Source: an uncultured Bacteroidota bacterium (GTDB lineage Bacteria > Bacteroidota > Bacteroidia > Chitinophagales > Chitinophagaceae). Taken from it: a stretch of 17,843 nucleotides of DNA. This document shows, piece by piece, positions 15,406-17,843 of this stretch. The number at the start of each line of letters is the position of its first letter. Position 1 is the first letter of the stretch. The notes under the pieces are model-generated. The model did no database searches. It was not told the DNA's origin and saw only the letters and a program-made list of their open reading frames with translations. The stretch lies in the NCBI GenBank assembly GCA_938008665.1, contig CALLKA010000010.1:1-17843 (forward strand), read 5' to 3'. A program made the translations under genes and the position numbers.

Positions 15406-17052
15406 ATGCGATTTACACTTTTGTTAATAGTAGGCTTGATAGCAACGCAAACCTTTGCTCAAAAAGCCAACCCAGTTAAAGCAACAGATACAAAACCAAA
15501 ATTAGTAGTAGGCATCGTCGTTGATCAAATGCGATGGGACTACGTCAATAAATTTAAACCCTTCTTTAAAACACAGAATGGCTTTTTAAAGATGATGAAT
15601 CAAGGAGCAAGTTGTAATAATAATCTGATCTCCTATTTACCTACTGTCACTGCTTGTGGACATACAGCAGTGTATACTGGAAGCACGCCAGCCATTCATG
15701 GCATCACGGGCAATAGTTGGTATGATAATATTCAGCAGCGAATGGTGTATTGTGTTGAAGATAATTCAGTACAAGCCGTAGGTATCGAAAATAGCAGTGC
15801 AGGAAAAATGAGCCCATTGAATGTTTGGACTACGACCCTCGGAGATGAGCTAAAATTAGCTACCAATTTTAAAAGCAAAGTGTACGGTGTTTCCTTAAAG
15901 GATAGAGGCGCGATCATTCCCGCAGGACATGCTGCAGATGGCGCTTTTTGGTATGATAGCAAATCAGGTAATTTTATCAGCTCCACTTATTATGGGAAAA
16001 CCCTTCCAACATGGTTAACCAACTATAATAATGCAAAAAAAGTAGATAGCTTTTATAAACTAGGTTGGAGCTTAAGCTTGCCAGTATCAGTTTATGAAGC
16101 CAATTGCGATAATGACCAGAATGAATATGAATCTAAACCATTTGGTAAAGAAGTCAATGGCTTCCCTTATAATTTAATCTCCTATCTTGGAAAAGACTAT
16201 GGAAAAGTGTCTAGCACACCCTATGGCAACAATCTAGTTTTAGATATTGCCACCCAAACCCTAATTAATGAAAAAATGGGACTAGATGACATTACCGATT
16301 TATTGGCGATAAGTTTTTCCTCTCCTGATTATATTGGACATGCCTTTGGTCCCAATTCATGGGAGACATTGGATGGCTATATTAAATTAGATGAACTATT
16401 GGCGCAATTTTTTACTACCCTTGATCAGCAAGTTGGGAAAGACAACTATACTGTTTTCTTAACTGCCGACCATGCAGTTGCCCCTATTCCAGGATATGCG
16501 CAAAAGCATAAAATACCAGCTGGTACAATTACAGATGATGGTATTAAAAATGAACTTGGTAAAATGCTAACTGCTAAAGGATTGAATTCAAAATTAATTT
16601 CAGCAATCACCGAATTCAATATTTACCTTAACCATAATTTGATGGATAGCCTTCAAGTTACGCAAGAAAAATTAACCAGCCTGATCACCAATTATCTTGA
16701 ACAAAAAAGTAATATTATTCAAGTGGTTGAATCACGTAAAGCTGCATATGCCCCCTTACCACAAAGTATCAGAGAGCGAATAGTCAATGGATTTAATCCA
16801 CAAAGAAGTGGCGATTTAATGTTCATTACAAAATCAGGTGTGGTTGGCGGTGGTAATACCGGAACAGGTCATGGCGTATTTTATAATTATGACGCACATA
16901 TTCCTTTATTGTTTTATGGAAAAGGGATCAAAAAGGGTCAGGTAAATAATGTGAACTACATGACGGATATCGCTCCTACCATTACCACATTATTAGGAAT
17001 TCAGATGCCAAGTGGCAGTATTGGAAAGCCCATTTTGGAAGTAATTCAATAA
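15406..17052 (+). CDS. pafA: PafA-type periplasmic alkaline phosphatase
   Basis: The 548-residue secreted enzyme has a signal peptide (MRFTLLLIVGLIATQTFAQ). Its alkaline-phosphatase-superfamily fold matches Elizabethkingia PafA almost block for block. The first metal block is KLVVGIVVDQMRWDY (32-46, Asp40). The nucleophile is Thr82 in PTVTACGHT. Asn103 is in HGITGN, and the phosphate-binding pair K165 and R167 lie in GVSLKDRGA. YIGHAFGPNS, TADHAVAPIPG and GTGHGVFYNYDAHIP carry further zinc ligands. PafA hydrolyses phosphomonoesters to release phosphate outside the cytoplasm, and in Bacteroidota it often replaces PhoA. The equivalences are by memory alignment. The length is normal. There is no obvious Pho-box-like repeat in the 71-base upstream gap, so the regulation is not visible. 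Confidence 0.94.
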   Translation: MRFTLLLIVGLIATQTFAQKANPVKATDTKPKLVVGIVVDQMRWDYVNKFKPFFKTQNGFLKMMNQGASCNNNLISYLPTVTACGHTAVYTGSTPAIHGITGNSWYDNIQQRMVYCVEDNSVQAVGIENSSAGKMSPLNVWTTTLGDELKLATNFKSKVYGVSLKDRGAIIPAGHAADGAFWYDSKSGNFISSTYYGKTLPTWLTNYNNAKKVDSFYKLGWSLSLPVSVYEANCDNDQNEYESKPFGKEVNGFPYNLISYLGKDYGKVSSTPYGNNLVLDIATQTLINEKMGLDDITDLLAISFSSPDYIGHAFGPNSWETLDGYIKLDELLAQFFTTLDQQVGKDNYTVFLTADHAVAPIPGYAQKHKIPAGTITDDGIKNELGKMLTAKGLNSKLISAITEFNIYLNHNLMDSLQVTQEKLTSLITNYLEQKSNIIQVVESRKAAYAPLPQSIRERIVNGFNPQRSGDLMFITKSGVVGGGNTGTGHGVFYNYDAHIPLLFYGKGIKKGQVNNVNYMTDIAPTITTLLGIQMPSGSIGKPILEVIQ

Positions 17053-17159
17053 TTATTGCATAAATATGATATCTATCAATCCTAACTAAACCATATAATT
17101 AAATAAATTATATTAAATTGCATTTAGAAATCAAATCTATTACCATAAAAAATTTAACC

Positions 17160-17381
17160 ATGAAAAAAATAGCCATTTTTTTATTAGCCGGTTTACTTTC
17201 ACTTTCTACCACTGCTGTTATGGCCAATTGCGATGGAAAATGCAAAGACAAAACCAAATGTACTGAATGTAAAAAGAAAGAAACCAAAGATCCTAAAGCT
17301 CATAAATGCACTAAAGAATGTATGAAAGACGGCAAATGTGCTGAAATGAAAAAAGATACTAAAGGAAAAGGTAAAGGATAA
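17160..17381 (+). CDS. Small exported Cys/Lys-rich protein, possible metal-binding peptide
   Basis: This 73-residue protein has a clear signal peptide (MKKIAIFLLAGLLSLSTTAV, likely cleaved after Ala22), leaving about 51 residues. The mature part is extremely basic and has seven cysteines: 24, 28, 34, 37, 50, 54 and 60. Their spacing gives the same pattern C-x3-C-x5-C twice (24-28-34 and 50-54-60) plus Cys37 alone, then a KGKGKG tail. I do not recognise a named family. Metal binding or a disulfide-stabilised periplasmic peptide are possible but unproven. The ATG at 17160 is preferred over an in-frame TTG at 17118, which would prepend 14 residues before the signal peptide. It lies 107 bases after pafA, so cotranscription is possible. 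A strong terminator follows. Confidence 0.78.
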   Translation: MKKIAIFLLAGLLSLSTTAVMANCDGKCKDKTKCTECKKKETKDPKAHKCTKECMKDGKCAEMKKDTKGKGKG

Positions 17382-17398
17382 TTAATCGTACTATTCCA

Positions 17399-17437
17399 TA
17401 AAAAAAAGCGATCCCGATAAACGGGATCGCTTTTTTT
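17399..17437. terminator. Bidirectional terminator between the Cys-rich gene and isocitrate dehydrogenase
   Basis: GCGATCCCG (17408-17416) pairs perfectly with CGGGATCGC (17422-17430) across the loop ATAAA. A run of A precedes it and seven T follow it, so both converging transcripts get a U-tract. It is the strongest hairpin I see in the window. Confidence 0.92.
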
Positions 17438-17472
17438 ATAAGCAATATTATGCTATTCAATAGTAAATTCAA

Positions 17473-17843
17473 CTACCCAAGCTTTGCTTTCAAATTCGCA
17501 TCTAACGCATCTAAAAACTCTTCAGTATAAACATAGTGATCGCCATGTTTAACCTTGTTACCATGTACACATACTGCTAAATCCTTGGTCATTATACCAG
17601 ACTCCACTGTTTCCACACAAACATCTTCCAATGCTTTAGCAAAACGAATTAATTCTTGGTTATTATCTAATTGGCCTCTGAACTCCAACCCTCTCGTCCA
17701 AGCAAAGATAGATGCAATAGGGTTTGTAGAAGTTCTGTTTCCTTTTTGGTGCTCACGGAAGTGACGTGTCACGGTTCCATGTGCCGCCTCTGCTTCCATT
17801 ACTTTTCCATCAGGTGTAATTAAAGTTGAAGTCATCAAACCTA
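17473..17843 (-). CDS. icd: NADP-dependent isocitrate dehydrogenase, C-terminal part (cut by window end)
   Basis: This TCA-cycle enzyme oxidises isocitrate to 2-oxoglutarate, giving NADPH. The frame is open to base 17843, with Gly-Leu before the first Met, so the gene continues beyond the window. The visible 123 or so residues contain MTSTLITPDG, EAEAAHGTVTRHFREHQKG (the NADP-binding loop region) and TSTNPIASIFAWTRGL. These are diagnostic of the homodimeric, eukaryote-like NADP-IDH subfamily, also common in Bacteroidota, rather than the E. coli Icd type. The end ETVESGIMTKDLAVCVHG...YVYTEEFLDALDANLKAKL is also typical. The stop TAA is at 17473-17475. Confidence 0.94.
   Translation of the reverse strand, partial: GLMTSTLITPDGKVMEAEAAHGTVTRHFREHQKGNRTSTNPIASIFAWTRGLEFRGQLDNNQELIRFAKALEDVCVETVESGIMTKDLAVCVHGNKVKHGDHYVYTEEFLDALDANLKAKLG

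Noticed and set aside
17047..17058. Perfect 12-base palindrome CAATAATTATTG at the end of pafA
   Set aside because: It is AT-only in its core and has no T-run after it; too weak for a terminator and not obviously an operator.
17118..17159. TTG start 14 codons upstream of the Cys-rich gene
   Set aside because: It would place a polar extension before a clean signal peptide beginning at the ATG at 17160.
1..17843. CRISPR arrays, tRNA or rRNA genes, transposases, riboswitches
   Set aside because: I saw no regular repeat-spacer units, no cloverleaf-like segments, no transposase motifs and no long structured leaders; the longest gene-free gap is under 200 bases.

Overview
The window reads as a chromosomal segment from an AT-rich member of the Bacteroidota, probably the Chitinophagia/Chitinophagaceae side of the phylum. 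The reasons are the DUF3078 outer-membrane-type protein, the PafA-type alkaline phosphatase, and the run miaB / sigma-54 activator / LptE / TPR-like protein / secG. The TonB-like gene directly before folC and several TAnnTTTG promoter boxes with weak Shine-Dalgarno sites point the same way. The placement comes from recognising protein families and gene order, not from a database search.

Layout. Bases 1-640 are the edge of a surface-polysaccharide region: the end of a priming sugar transferase (+), then a short minus-strand tail that looks like the C-terminus of a nucleotide-sugar enzyme, abutting a 5'-truncated EamA transporter. This looks like a rearrangement junction. Bases 931-3836 (+) hold a TSUP permease, a TonB/TolA-like energy transducer and folC. 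Bases 3849-5177 (-) hold a YfiT-like DinB protein and a lone ABC ATPase. purK (+) and a DUF3078 protein (-) converge with overlapping ends at 6395-6400. Bases 7563-11829 (+) form a tight five-gene operon: miaB, a sigma-54 activator without a sensor domain, LptE, a TPR-like protein and secG, closed by a hairpin terminator. mltG and a YihY-family gene follow (+). A bidirectional terminator then separates them from a minus-strand alpha-oxoamine synthase. pafA and a small exported Cys/Lys-rich protein (+) come next, then a second bidirectional terminator and the 3' part of an NADP-isocitrate dehydrogenase (-) cut by the window end.

Most of the content is core metabolism and envelope biogenesis: tRNA modification, LPS transport, protein export, septal peptidoglycan processing, lipid-type condensation, folate and purine synthesis. 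I do not see a clear new multi-gene system, CRISPR array, tRNA, rRNA or insertion sequence. The points most worth a second look are the junction near 606-640, the TonB-like gene lacking adjacent ExbB/ExbD, the sensor-less sigma-54 activator inside an envelope operon, the unusual alpha-oxoamine synthase, and the exported protein with a duplicated C-x3-C-x5-C pattern. No stretch longer than 300 bases lacks a gene.
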